Assembly (NCBI GenBank): GCA_019828595.1
Contig: JAHQRK010000023.1
Coordinates: forward strand, 1,116,001-1,180,000
From: Aphanomyces cochlioides
Taxonomy: Eukaryota; Oomycota; Saprolegniomycetes; Saprolegniales; Verrucalvaceae
DNA length: 64,000 nt
Direction: 5' to 3'
Shown one piece after another: positions 26,601 through 39,900 of this stretch. Each line of letters begins with the position of its first letter. Position 1 is the first letter of the stretch. Made by a program: the position numbers and the translations under genes. Under the pieces are notes generated by a model. That model saw only the letters and a program-made list of their open reading frames with translations. It made no database searches and was not told the DNA's origin.

Positions 26601-29600
26601 CTAACTCTCCTTTGTTGCATGTGTAAAGTTTTACCAGTAATTCACTTCGTCGACATTCTCCTCATGAAGAATGCTTCAAACAGGCTGCGTCCTCAACCTG
26701 CACTGTGTGTCTATATGAGATGAACACAACATTGGACTCCACTACTTGTACGAGGTGCTTGATGCAATCAAGCGTGTCTGAATCTTAGCCTTAAAACATG
26801 TAATCACACGCAAAATCTGGGGTAAAATCGCAGTAAATGTAGTAAATACATTTAAAAAACGAATACTGAATAAAAACAGTACCCTTTTCAATGTGAGCCA
26901 TACAAGCTGGAAGCACGCCCCTGGAATCGGGACCATGTTAACTTGGTCGTGGCGCATGAAGTTTCACCTCGATGCAATCGAAAGATCTCTAATCAACTCA
27001 AAATCAGCCAATTATAATGAAAAGTTAATTTGATTCGTCAAAATCTAAGTGTAGGCAATCCGTTCCTACGATTTCCAATCACAATTCATAAGTCGAAAAA
27101 CGTAGGAACACTATTTGGTATTTTGATACATCGTAGGAAAAATATTCCTATATTTTCCATTTTTCGAATCAAAATTCTCACACATGAACTTGATTAAAGT
27201 ATAGAATTAGTTTTCACCGACATTTATGGGAAATCGTAGGAACAAAATTCCTACGATTCACCGACCAATCATACAACTATAAAATCTCTTTATATTGACC
27301 AATTATACTGTAGAATGTCATCTATCTGAGTGTTTGGAGCGGATGAACGTGTGCCAGATTCATGAGCCCGTCAAAGTAGCACTGAAATCCTTGCACACTT
27401 CCTTCTCATGTTAGGATTCAACGTCAGAAGCTTCAGGTGGTAGCTCATGCCCGTTAAAAGGAGAAAGATTTGAATAGACTAGTGAAAATTTGACAAGATG
27501 ACTCCTGTCGTATCTCACGTTCAACCATCAAAAGGACTCAAAAACTAAATATCTACACTTTACGTAGGATATTTCTAACTCTCCTTTGTTGCATGTGTAA
27601 AGTTTTACCAGTAATTCACTTCGTCGACATTCTCCTCATGAAGAATGCTTCAAACAGGCTGCGTCCTCAGCCTGCACTGTGTGTCTATATGAGATGAACA
27701 CAACATTGGACTCCACTACTTGTACGAGGTGCTTGATGCAATCAAGCGTGTCTGAATCTTAGCCTTAAAACATGTAATCACACGCAAAATCTGGGGTAAA
27801 ATCGCAGTAAATGTAGTAAATACATTTAAAAAACGAATACTGAATAAAAACAGTACCCTTTTCAATGTGAGCCATACAAGCTGGAAGCACGCCCCTGGAA
27901 TCGGGACCATGTTAACTTGGTCGTGGCGCATGAAGTTTCACCTCGATGCAATCGAAAGATCTCTAATCAACTCAAAATCAGCCAATTATAATGAAAAGTT
28001 AATTTGATTCGTCAAAATCTAAGTGTAGGCAATCCGTTCCTACGATTTCCAATCACAATACATAAGTCGAAAAACGTAGGAACACTATTTGGTATTTTGA
28101 TACATCGTAGGAAAAATATTCCTATATTTTCCATTTTTCGAATCAAAATTCTCACACATGAACTTGATTAAAGTATAGAATTAGTTTTCACCGACATTTA
28201 TGGGAAATCGTAGGAACAAAATTCCTACGATTCACCGACCAATCATACAACTATAAAATCTCTTTATATTGACCAATTATACTGTAGAATGTCATCTATC
28301 TGAGTGTTTGGAGCGGATGAACGTGTGCCAGATTCATGAGCCCGTCAAAGTAGCACTGAAATCCTTGCACACTTCCTTCTCATGTTAGGATTCAACGTCA
28401 GAAGCTTCAGGTGGTAGCTCATGCCCGTTAAAAGGAGAAAGATTTGAATAGACTAGTGAAAATTTGACAAGATGACTCCTGTCGTATCTCACGTTCAACC
28501 ATCAAAAGGACTCAAAAACTAAATATCTACACTTTACGTAGGATATTTCTAACTCTCCTTTGTTGCATGTGTAAAGTTTTACCAGTAATTCACTTCGTCG
28601 ACATTCTCCTCATGAAGAATGCTTCAAACAGGCTGCGTCCTCAGCCTGCACTGTGTGTCTATATGAGATGAACACAACATTGGACTCCACTACTTGTACG
28701 AGGTGCTTGATGCAATCAAGCGTGTCTGAATCTTAGCCTTAAAACATGTAATCACACGCAAAATCTGGGGTAAAATCGCAGTAAATGTAGTAAATACATT
28801 TAAAAAACGAATACTGAACAAAAACAGTACCCTTTTCAATGTGAGCCATACAAGCTGGAAGCACGCCCCTGGAATCGGGACCATGTTAACTTGGTCGTGG
28901 CGCATGAAGTTTCACCTCGATGCAATCGAAAGATCTCTAATCAACTCAAAATCAGCCAATTATAATGAAAAGTTAATTTGATTCGTCAAAATCTAAGTGT
29001 AGGCAATCCGTTCCTACGATTTCCAATCACAATACATAAGTCGAAAAACGTAGGAACACTATTTGATATTTTGATACATCGTAGGAAAAATATTCCTATA
29101 TTTTCCATTTTTCGAATCAAAATTCTCACACATGAACTTGATTAAAGTATAGAATTAGTTTTGACCGACATTTATGGGAAATCGTAGGAACAAAATTCCT
29201 ACGATTCATCGACCAATCATACAACTATAAAATCTCTTTATATTGACCAATTATACTGTAGAATGTCATCTATCTGAGTGTTTGGAGCGGATGAACGTGT
29301 GCCAGATTCATGAGCCCGTCAAAGTAGCACTGAAATCCTTGCACACTTCCTTCTCATGTTAGGATTCAACGTCAGAAGCTTCAGGTGGTAGCTCATGCCC
29401 GTTAAAAGGAGAAAGATTTGAATAGACTAGTGAAAATTTGACAAGATGACTCCTGTCGTATCTCACGTTCAACCATCAAAAGGACTCAAAAACTAAATAT
29501 CTACACTTTACGTAGGATATTTCTAACTCTCCTTTGTTGCATGTGTAAAGTTTTACCAGTAATTCACTTCGTCGACATTCTCCTCATGAAGAATGCTTCA

Positions 29601-31444
29601 AACAGGCTGCGTCCTCAGCCTGCACTGTGTGTCTATATGAGATGAACACAACATTGGACTCCACTACTTGTACGAGGTGCTTGATGCAATCAAGCGTGTC
29701 TGAATCTTAGCCTTAAAACATGTAATCACACGCAAAATCTGGGGTAAAATCGCAGTAAATGTAGTAAATACATTTAAAAAACGAATACTGAACAAAAACA
29801 GTACCCTTTTCAATGTGAGCCATACAAGCTGGAAGCACGCCCCTGGAATCGGGACCATGTTAACTTGGTCGTGGCGCATGAAGTTTCACCTCGATGCAAT
29901 CGAAAGATCTCTAATCAACTCAAAATCAGCCAATTATAATGAAAAGTTACTTTGATTCGTCAAAATCTAAGTGTAGGCAATCCGTTCCTACGATTTCCAA
30001 TCACAATACATAAGTCGAAAAACGTAGGAACACTATTTGATATTTTGATACATCGTAGGAAAAATATTCCTATATTTTCCATTTTTCGAATCAAAATTCT
30101 CACACATGAACTTGATTAAAGTATAGAATTAGTTTTGACCGACATTTATGGGAAATCGTAGGTACAAAATTCCTACGATTCACCGACCAATCATACAACT
30201 ATAAAATCTCTTTATATTGACCAATTATACTGTAGAATGTCATCTATCTGAGTGTTTGGAGCGGATGAACGTGTGCCAGATTCATGAGCCCGTCAAAGTA
30301 GCACTGAAATCCTTGCACACTTCCTTCTCATGTTAGGATTCAACGTCAGAAGCTTCAGGTGGTAGCTCATGCCCGTTAAAAGGAGAAAGATTTGAATAGA
30401 CTAGTGAAAATTTGACAAGATGACTCCTGTCGTATCTCACGTTCAACCATCAAAAGGACTCAAAAACTAAATATCTACACTTTACGTAGGATATTTCTAA
30501 CTCTCCTTTGTTGCATGTGTAAAGTTTTACCAGTAATTCACTTCGTCGACATTCTCCTCATGAAGAATGCTTCAAACAGGCTGCGTCCTCAGCCTGCACT
30601 GTGTGTCTATATGAGATGAACACAACATTGGACTCCACTACTTGTACGAGGTGCTTGATGCAATCAAGCGTGTCTGAATCTTAGCCTTAAAACATGTAAT
30701 CACACGCAAAATCTGGGGTAAAATCGCAGTAAATGTAGTAAATACATTTAAAAAACGAATACTGAACAAAAACAGTACCCTTTTCAATGTGAGCCATACA
30801 AGCTGGAAGCACGCCCCTGGAATCGGGACCATGTTAACTTGGTCGTGGCGCATGAAGTTTCACCTCGATGCAATCGAAAGATCTCTAATCAACTCAAAAT
30901 CAGCCAATTATAATGAAAAGTTAATTTGATTCGTCAAAATCTAAGTGTAGGCAATCCGTTCCTACGATTTCCAATCACAATACATAAGTCGAAAAACGTA
31001 GGAACACTATTTGATATTTTGATACATCGTAGGAAAAATATTCCTATATTTTCCATTTTTCGAATCAAAATTCTCACACATGAACTTGATTAAAGTATAG
31101 AATTAGTTTTCACCGACATTTATGGGAAATCGTAGGAACAAAATTCCTACGATTCATCGACCAATCATACAACTATAAAATCTCTTTATATTGACCAATT
31201 ATACTGTAGAATGTCATCTATCTGAGTGTTTGGAGCGGATGAACGTGTGCCAGATTCATGAGCCCGTCAAAGTAGCACTGAAATCCTTGCACACTTCCTT
31301 CTCATGTTAGGATTCAACGTCAGAAGCTTCAGGTGGTAGCTCATGCCCGTTAAAAGGAGAAAGATTTGAATAGACTAGTGAAAATTTGACAAGATGACTC
31401 CTGTCGTATCTCACGTTCAACCATCAAAAGGACTCAAAAATTAA
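5662..31444. repeat. Satellite array block 1: ~974-bp tandem repeat, units 1-26 and part of 27
   Basis: The same ~974-base unit, starting at AAGTCGAAAAACGTAGG, recurs head-to-tail at 5662, 6636, 7610, 8583 and so on up to 30986. Units differ by only a few bases. Single-base variants mark sub-groups, for example GTAGGTAC versus GTAGGAAC, and TTTGGTATT versus TTTGATATT. Each unit holds a cluster of inverted CGTAGGA sites and a 7-bp hairpin CAGGCTG-CGTCCT-CAGCCTG. No RNA gene or credible protein gene was found in the unit. Unit 27 is interrupted after offset ~459 by a Harbinger element. Confidence 0.98.
6608..6804. repeat. Inverted CGTAGGA site cluster in the satellite unit (representative copy)
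   Basis: Within 200 bases there are three inverted pairs built on one heptamer. GTTCCTACG (6608-6616) faces CGTAGGAAC (6647-6655) across the unit junction. CGTAGGAA (6678-6685) faces TTCCTA (6691-6696). AATCGTAGG faces CCTACGATT within 6778-6804. A further CGTAGGA lies alone at 7109-7115. The pattern recurs in every unit. In most units from about the tenth on, a T-to-A variant extends the third palindrome to 11-bp arms. Confidence 0.9.
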
Positions 31445-31698
31445 GGGCGTGTTCGGTGAAAACCCGATTCTGACTCCAATGATTGGACTCGACTGAACTG
31501 GAGTTGATTCTATACCTAGCCCTTCCAACTTGACGAATCTCTCCGCTCAAATCACCTGAAGTCGCACCGAACACAAAGTTGATGCGCTCAAAAGCTCACT
31601 GTCAAAATATATTTACTGTTTATATTGATACAATACTGAGGGCGTATACGTTTCGAGAGTTTGTGGTGGCCTGTGTGCTTGTTTTCCAATCATTCGCG

Positions 31699-32457
31699 AT
31701 GAGTGAAAAGTCAGTGGCCGTGTGGACAACGTCGATGGAGATGCAGCTATTGTCAGCGTTCCAAAAATACGCTGCGATGCCAAAGTATGTAGCTGCAGGA
31801 GGGAAGAACTTGCGAGAGTCAGGATGGCAATGCGTCTTGAAAGAGATGCAGGATCTCGGAATCGACAAGACAAGTCAGCTCGAATCCAAGTGGCGACGCA
31901 TGAAAATTGACTTCTCCGATTTCACCTTCCTTATGAACCTATCGGGATTTGGAGAAGGCTTTTCAAATGACAAATGGGAGGAATTGGATCAATCCTGTGG
32001 TAAGGTCAAATTTAGTAGATTTAAAGACAAGCCTTTTCTGCATTACGAGGCGATGGCATCAATTATTGGTGACACTATGGCAACTGGGGAGAACATCCGT
32101 CCTGTGGCGGCGGCGTCAAACGACGAAGAAACTGAACTCCAGCAGCCGACAACTTCCCAAAATCTTGACCATGGTGATCTCACCGCTGCCGAACGCCGCG
32201 CCAAAGTACTCCATCAATTGAAGCAGAACAAAAAGAAGAAGCGTGACGAGGCTCAAAATTTGGCATCTAACAAGCGGCTCAAAATCATGGAAAAATTGAC
32301 AAACAGCGTTGCAGACCTCGTTAAGTTGTATGCGATGAAGAACGGTTTAGAGCCCCCTCCACGCGTGCAGATTGTGAGAATAGTGAGTCTGACGCTGAAT
32401 AAAGTTTATTCATTATCGTTGTCATTAAACATTTTGTATGCATTCCACATATCTTGA
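31699..32457 (+). CDS. Myb/SANT-like DNA-binding protein of Harbinger element, copy 1
   Basis: Harbinger elements carry, beside the nuclease, a Myb/SANT-like protein that binds transposon ends and helps import the nuclease. This 252-residue frame begins MSEKSVAVWTTSMEMQLLSA, typical of the Myb/SANT-like family (tryptophan near the start, then KNLRESGWQCVLKEM and SQLESKWRRMKIDF). A basic region KQNKKKKRDEAQ follows near residue 175. The ATG at 31699 was chosen because the domain starts just after it; the open frame extends upstream to 31579 with a hydrophobic, unlikely N-terminus. Its 3' end overlaps the end of the convergent transposase gene by 52 bases. An identical copy exists at 42951-43709. 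Confidence 0.85.
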   Translation: MSEKSVAVWTTSMEMQLLSAFQKYAAMPKYVAAGGKNLRESGWQCVLKEMQDLGIDKTSQLESKWRRMKIDFSDFTFLMNLSGFGEGFSNDKWEELDQSCGKVKFSRFKDKPFLHYEAMASIIGDTMATGENIRPVAAASNDEETELQQPTTSQNLDHGDLTAAERRAKVLHQLKQNKKKKRDEAQNLASNKRLKIMEKLTNSVADLVKLYAMKNGLEPPPRVQIVRIVSLTLNKVYSLSLSLNILYAFHIS

Positions 32458-33670
32458 GCTAGTGATTGACGCCATTCGTTCGCATTTACGTCGCTCATAT
32501 CACGGAGCAGGAGCAATTCATTCAATAGCTGTTGACTTTCATCGTTTGAGTAGTCAAATTCTGTTTCATGCGCATCAATTTCATTCGCATGGATGCCATC
32601 AAAGTCGGATTGGTTAATTGAATTGCAAGATAGAGCATAATTGTGTAATGCACAGCAAGCGTGAATCAACCTATTGATTGTGTCTAGTTCAGCCTCGATC
32701 GGTTTTGAAAGAATCGTCCATTTTCGCTTGAGGACACCAAATGCCTGCTCGATGATAATTCGCGATTTAGAGTGCCGGTAGTTGAAAATCTCTTCGGGAG
32801 TCTTGGGTCGACCCTCTTCGTGCTCTGACCACTCACGAAGATGATATCGGGTTGACCGAAACGGAGTCAAAACTTTTCGAGAAAGCGTGTAGCCAGCATC
32901 ACCCAAATAGAAGCAATCACTTGGTATCGACGACAAAAATTCGGGGCAATGTGAAAGCACAAAACCATCGCTAGCGCAGCCTTCAGCTCCAGGAAACACT
33001 GCTATAAACATGCCATTGTAGTCAACAACACCAAGTACATTAGTAGATGTCTGTCCTTTCCTGTACAATTGATGGCACACACATACCTATTGCGGTATCG
33101 GTCAGCTAGCTCTCGGTTTACAACAACAGGTATGTCGGTGCCATCAATAGCGCCAATACAACCATAAAATGATGGCTCCTTTCCACCAAATCCCATGCGC
33201 GATGCATGAACACGATTGATATCATTTGGACAACCTCCATAAAAGCCATTGACAACGAGACACTTGATGATAGCCGTGACTCCCAATTGTCGATAATGAT
33301 GTATTGTGGACATGCCGTGGTCGAGGAAGAATTGTTCTTGAGCTCGCACACTTGAGCCGGTTGCCAACCAGTGAAGCGCAACACAAATTACATTCTTGGC
33401 ACAAAGACGTTTTGGTAAAAACGCAGCACCGAGGGACACGAGTTGATTGAGCTCTTGGACTCCCATTCGGAACGTATCACGGACAATTCTCTCGCCTTGG
33501 TCGGAGAGCAGTGCGTACTGGACGGCCAAGAACTCCATATAGGATACAGATGGGCGTAGGAAACGTGGAAGGGGATGCGTTCTTCTCTCTTCCTCATCCT
33601 CATAGTGGAGGACCAACGTTGCTGCAGCCAGGGAGGTGGCAAGGACAACGATGTCGTCTTCCTCGTCCAT
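32406..33670 (-). CDS. HARBI1-like DDE transposase, copy 1 (intact, 26-bp candidate intron)
   Basis: This is the nuclease that cuts and joins the element. Two frames join across a 26-bp GT-AG segment (33061-33086), giving RNRKGQTSTNVLG and a product of 412 residues, normal for the family. The catalytic aspartates fit GAIDGTDIPV and GCASDGFVL, and the glutamate fits IIEQAFGVLKRKW, a hallmark of the DDE_Tnp_4 family. It starts at 33670 (MDEEDDIVVLATS) and ends with MFNDNDNE. No nonsense codon is seen once the 26 bases are removed. An intron this short is unusual; the alternative is a frame-disrupting insertion, but the GT...AG ends and the exact restoration of a conserved motif favour splicing. 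Confidence 0.85.
33061..33086 (-). other. Candidate 26-bp spliceosomal intron in Harbinger transposase
   Basis: On the minus strand the segment reads GTATGTGTGT...TTGTACAG. Removal joins the RYRNR and KGQTSTNVLG halves of the conserved transposase core in frame. The same segment is present in copy 2 at 44312-44337. Confidence 0.7.
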
Positions 33671-33917
33671 TGTTTTTTCGACTATAGAAGTCTATATTGA
33701 CTTTCAAAGTCTATATTCTCGAAACTACAAGGGTGTAGCATGTTCACCTGGAACCACTGATGCATCACTGGTTCGACTTGTGATTCTCCTGATGCTTGAT
33801 ATTTGATTCCATTGACTCTAAATCGTGTTCGGTGACATGATGATTCTGTATCCTAATCGCTCCGAATCTTCAAGTTCACCCAGAATCAAGAGAATCAGTA
33901 GACAACCGAACACGCCC

Positions 33918-36900
33918 TAAATATCTACACTTTACGTAGGATATTTCTAACTCTCCTTTGTTGCATGTGTAAAGTTTTACCAGTAATTCACTTCGTCGAC
34001 ATTCTCCTCATGAAGAATGCTTCAAACAGGCTGCGTCCTCAGCCTGCACTGTGTGTCTATATGAGATGAACACAACATTGGACTCCACTACTTGTACGAG
34101 GTGCTTGATGCAATCAAGCGTGTCTGAATCTTAGACTTAAAACATGTAATCACACGCAAAATCTGGGGTAAAATCGCAGTAAATGTAGTAAATACATTTA
34201 AAAAACGAATACTGAACAAAAACAGTACCCTTTTCAATGTGAGCCATACAAGCTGGAAGCACGCCCCTGGAATCGGGACCATGTTAACTTGGTCGTGGCG
34301 CATGAAGTTTCACCTCGATGCAATCGAAAGATCTCTAATCAACTCAAAATCAGCCAATTATAATGAAAAGTTACTTTGATTCGTCAAAATCTAAGTGTAG
34401 GCAATCCGTTCCTACGATTTCCAATCACAATACATAAGTCGAAAAACGTAGGAACACTATTTGATATTTTGATACATCGTAGGAAAAATATTCCTATATT
34501 TTCCATTTTTCGAATCAAAATTCTCACACATGAACTTGATTAAAGTATAGAATTAGTTTTGACCGACATTTATGGGAAATCGTAGGAACAAAATTCCTAC
34601 GATTCATCGACCAATCATACAACTATAAAATCTCTTTATATTGACCAATTATACTGTAGAATGTCATCTATCTGAGTGTTTGGAGCGGATGAACGTGTGC
34701 CAGATTCATGAGCCCGTCAAAGTAGCACTGAAATCCTTGCACACTTCCTTCTCATGTTAGGATTCAACGTCAGAAGCTTCAGGTGGTAGCTCATGCCCGT
34801 TAAAAGGAGAAAGATTTGAATAGACTAGTGAAAATTTGACAAGATGACTCCTGTCGTATCTCACGTTCAACCATCAAAAGGACTCAAAAACTAAATATCT
34901 ACACTTTACGTAGGATATTTCTAACTCTCCTTTGTTGCATGTGTAAAGTTTTACCAGTAATTCACTTCGTCGACATTCTCCTCATGAAGAATGCTTCAAA
35001 CAGGCTGCGTCCTCAGCCTGCACTGTGTGTCTATATGAGATGAACACAACATTGGACTCCACTACTTGTACGAGGTGCTTGATGCAATCAAGCGTGTCTG
35101 AATCTTAGCCTTAAAACATGTAATCACACGCAAAATCTGGGGTAAAATCGCAGTAAATGTAGTAAATACATTTAAAAAACGAATACTGAATATAAAAACA
35201 GTACCCTTTTCAATGTGAGCCATACAAGCTGGAAGCACGCCCCTGGAATCGGGACCATGTTAACTTGGTCGTGGCGCATGAAGTTTCACCTCGATGCAAT
35301 CGAAAGATCTCTAATCAACTCAAAATCAGCCAATTATAATGAAAAGTTACTTTGATTCGTCAAAATCTAAGTGTAGGCAATCCGTTCCTACGATTTCCAA
35401 TCACAATACATAAGTCGAAAAACGTAGGAACACTATTTGATATTTTGATACATCGTAGGAAAAATATTCCTATATTTTCCATTTTTCGAATCAAAATTCT
35501 CACACATGAACTTGATTAAAGTATAGAATTAGTTTTGACCGACATTTATGGGAAATCGTAGGAACAAAATTCCTACGATTCATCGACCAATCATACAACT
35601 ATAAAATCTCTTTATATTGACCAATTATACTGTAGAATGTCATCTATCTGAGTGTTTGGAGCGGATGAACGTGTGCCAGATTCATGAGCCCGTCAAAGTA
35701 GCACTGAAATCCTTGCACACTTCCTTCTCATGTTAGGATTCAACGTCAGAAGCTTCAGGTGGTAGCTCATGCCCGTTAAAAGGAGAAAGATTTGAATAGA
35801 CTAGTGAAAATTTGACAAGATGACTCCTGTCGTATCTCACGTTCAACCATCAAAAGGACTCAAAAACTAAATATCTACACTTTACGTAGGATATTTCTAA
35901 CTCTCCTTTGTTGCATGTGTAAAGTTTTACCAGTAATTCACTTCGTCGACATTCTCCTCATGAAGAATGCTTCAAACAGGCTGCGTCCTCAGCCTGCACT
36001 GTGTGTCTATATGAGATGAACACAACATTGGACTCCACTACTTGTACGAGGTGCTTGATGCAATCAAGCGTGTCTGAATCTTAGCCTTAAAACATGTAAT
36101 CACACGCAAAATCTGGGGTAAAATCGCAGTAAATGTAGTAAATACATTTAAAAAACGAATACTGAATATAAAAACAGTACCCTTTTCAATGTGAGCCATA
36201 CAAGCTGGAAGCACGCCCCTGGAATCGGGACCATGTTAACTTGGTCGTGGCGCATGAAGTTTCACCTCGATGCAATCGAAAGATCTCTAATCAACTCAAA
36301 ATCAGCCAATTATAATGAAAAGTTACTTTGATTCGTCAAAATCTAAGTGTAGGCAATCCGTTCCTACGATTTCCAATCACAATACATAAGTCGAAAAACG
36401 TAGGAACACTATTTGATATTTTGATACATCGTAGGAAAAATATTCCTATATTTTCCATTTTTCGAATCAAAATTCTCACACATGAACTTGATTAAAGTAT
36501 AGAATTAGTTTTGACCGACATTTATGGGAAATCGTAGGAACAAAATTCCTACGATTCACTGACCAATCATACAACTATAAAATCTCTTTATATTGACCAA
36601 TTATACTGTAGAATGTCATCTATCTGAGTGTTTGGAGCGGATGAACGTGTGCCAGATTCATGAGCCCGTCAAAGTAGCACTGAAATCCTTGCACACTTCC
36701 TTCTCATGTTAGGATTCAACGTCAGAAGCTTCAGGTGGTAGCTCATGCCCGTTAAAAGGAGAAAGATTTGAATAGACTAGTGAAAATTTGACAAGATGAC
36801 TCCTGTCGTATCTCACGTTCAACCATCAAAAGGACTCAAAAACTAAATATCTACACTTTACGTAGGATATTTCTAACTCTCCTTTGTTGCATGTGTAAAG

Positions 36901-39900
36901 TTTTACCAGTAATTCACTTCGTCGACATTCTCCTCATGAAGAATGCTTCAAACAGGCTGCGTCCTCAGCCTGCACTGTGTGTCTATATGAGATGAACACA
37001 ACATTGGACTCCACTACTTGTACGAGGTGCTTGATGCAATCAAGCGTGTCTGAATCTTAGCCTTAAAACATGTAATCACACGCAAAATCTCGGGTAAAAT
37101 CGCAGTAAATGTAGTAAATACATTTAAAAAACGAATACTGAACAAAAACAGTACCCTTTTCAATGTGAGCCATACAAGCTGGAAGCACGCCCCTGGAATC
37201 GGGACCATGTTAACTTGGTCGTGGCGCATGAAGTTTCACCTCGATGCAATCGAAAGATCTCTAATCAACTCAAAATCAGCCAATTATAATGAAAAGTTAC
37301 TTTGATTCGTCAAAATCTAAGTGTAGGCAATCCGTTCCTACGATTTCCAATCACAATACATAAGTCGAAAAACGTAGGAACACTATTTGATATTTTGATA
37401 CATCGTAGGAAAAATATTCCTATATTTTCCATTTTTCGAATCAAAATTCTCACACATGAACTTGATTAAAGTATAGAATTAGTTTTGACCGACATTTATG
37501 GGAAATCGTAGGAACAAAATTCCTACGATTCATCGACCAATCATACAACTATAAAATCTCTTTATATTGACCAATTATACTGTAGAATGTCATCTATCTG
37601 AGTGTTTGGAGCGGATGAACGTGTGCCAGATTCATGAGCCCGTCAAAGTAGCACTGAAATCCTTGCACACTTCCTTCTCATGTTAGGATTCAACGTCAGA
37701 AGCTTCAGGTGGTAGCTCATGCCCGTTAAAAGGAGAAAGTTTTGAATAGACTAGTGAAAATTTGACAAGATGACTCCTGTCGTATCTCACGTTCAACCAT
37801 CAAAAGGACTCAAAAACTAAATATCTACACTTTACGTAGGATATTTCTAACTCTCCTTTGTTGCATGTGTAAAGTTTTACCAGTAATTCACTTCGTCGAC
37901 ATTCTCCTCATGAAGAATGCTTCAAACAGGCTGCGTCCTCAGCCTGCACTGTGTGTCTATATGAGATGAACACAACATTGGACTCCACTACTTGTACGAG
38001 GTGCTTGATGCAATCAAGCGTGTCTGAATCTTAGCCTTAAAACATGTAATCACACGCAAAATCTGGGGTAAAATCGCAGTAAATGTAGTAAATACATTTA
38101 AAAAACGAATACTGAATAAAAACAGTACCCTTTTCAATGTGAGCCATACAAGCTGGAAGCACGCCCCTGGAATCGGGACCATGTTAACTTGGTCGTGGCG
38201 CATGAAGTTTCACCTCGATGCAATCGAAAGATCTCTAATCAACTCAAAATCAGCCAATTATAATGAAAAGTTAATTTGATTCGTCAAAATCTAAGTGTAG
38301 GCAATCCGTTCCTACGATTTCCAATCACAATACATAAGTCGAAAAACGTAGGAACACTATTTGGTATTTTGATACATCGTAGGAAAAATATTCCTATATT
38401 TTCCATTTTTCGAATCAAAATTCTCACACATGAACTTGATTAAAGTATAGAATTAGTTTTGACCGACATTTATGGGAAATCGTAGGAACAAAATTCCTAC
38501 GATTCACCGACCAATCATACAACTATAAAATCTCTTTATATTGACCAATTATACTGTAGAATGTCATCTATCTGAGTGTTTGGAGCGGATGAACGTGTGC
38601 CAGATTCATGAGCCCGTCAAAGTAGCACTGAAATCCTTGCACACTTCCTTCTCATGTTAGGATTCAACGTCAGAAGCTTCAGGTGGTAGCTCATGCCCGT
38701 TAAAAGGAGAAAGATTTGAATAGACTAGTGAAAATTTGACAAGATGACTCCTGTCGTATCTCACGTTCAACCATCAAAAGGACTCAAAAACTAAATATCT
38801 ACACTTTACGTAGGATATTTCTAACTCTCCTTTGTTGCATGTGTAAAGTTTTACCAGTAATTCACTTCGTCGACATTCTCCTCATGAAGAATGCTTCAAA
38901 CAGGCTGCGTCCTCAGCCTGCACTGTGTGTCTATATGAGATGAACACAACATTGGACTCCACTACTTGTACGAGGTGCTTGATGCAATCAAGCGTGTCTG
39001 AATCTTAGCCTTAAAACATGTAATCACACGCAAAATCTGGGGTAAAATCGCAGTAAATGTAGTAAATACATTTAAAAAACGAATACTGAATATAAAAACA
39101 GTACCCTTTTCAATGTGAGCCATACAAGCTGGAAGCACGCCCCTGGAATCGGGACCATGTTAACTTGGTCGTGGCGCATGAAGTTTCACCTCGATGCAAT
39201 CGAAAGATCTCTAATCAACTCAAAATCAGCCAATTATAATGAAAAGTTACTTTGATTCGTCAAAATCTAAATGTAGGCAATCCGTTCCTACGATTTCCAA
39301 TCACAATACATAAGTCGAAAAACGTAGGAACACTATTTGATATTTTGATACATCGTAGGAAAAATATTCCTATATTTTCCATTTTTCGAATCAAAATTCT
39401 CACACATGAACTTGATTAAAGTATAGAATTAGTTTTGACCGACATTTATGGGAAATCGTAGGTACAAAATTCCTACGATTCACCGACCAATCATACAACT
39501 ATAAAATCTCTTTATATTGACCAATTATACTGTAGAATGTCATCTATCTGAGTGTTTGGAGCGGATGAACGTGTGCCAGATTCATGAGCCCGTCAAAGTA
39601 GCACTGAAATCCTTGCACACTTCCTTCTCATGTTAGGATTCAACGTCAGAAGCTTCAGGTGGTAGCTCATGCCCGTTAAAAGGAGAAAGATTTGAATAGA
39701 CTAGTGAAAATTTGACAAGATGACTCCTGTCGTATCTCACGTTCAACCATCAAAAGGACTCAAAAACTAAATATCTACACTTTACGTAGGATATTTCTAA
39801 CTCTCCTTTGTTGCATGTGTAAAGTTTTACCAGTAATTCACTTCGTCGACATTCTCCTCATGAAGAATGCTTCAAACAGGCTGCGTCCTCAGCCTGCACT

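Larger units (their letters stand above)
31445..33917. mobile_element. PIF/Harbinger DNA transposon, copy 1
   Basis: A 2473-bp element has 13-bp perfect terminal inverted repeats (GGGCGTGTTCGGT) and a 3-bp TAA target duplication (31442-31444 and 33918-33920), as known for PIF/Harbinger. It encodes the two family proteins: a Myb/SANT-like protein (plus) and a HARBI1-type nuclease (minus). An inverted copy of the terminal core TGTTCGGTG occurs inside each end (31565-31573 and 33826-33834). Both genes are open, so this copy may be autonomous. Confidence 0.93.
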
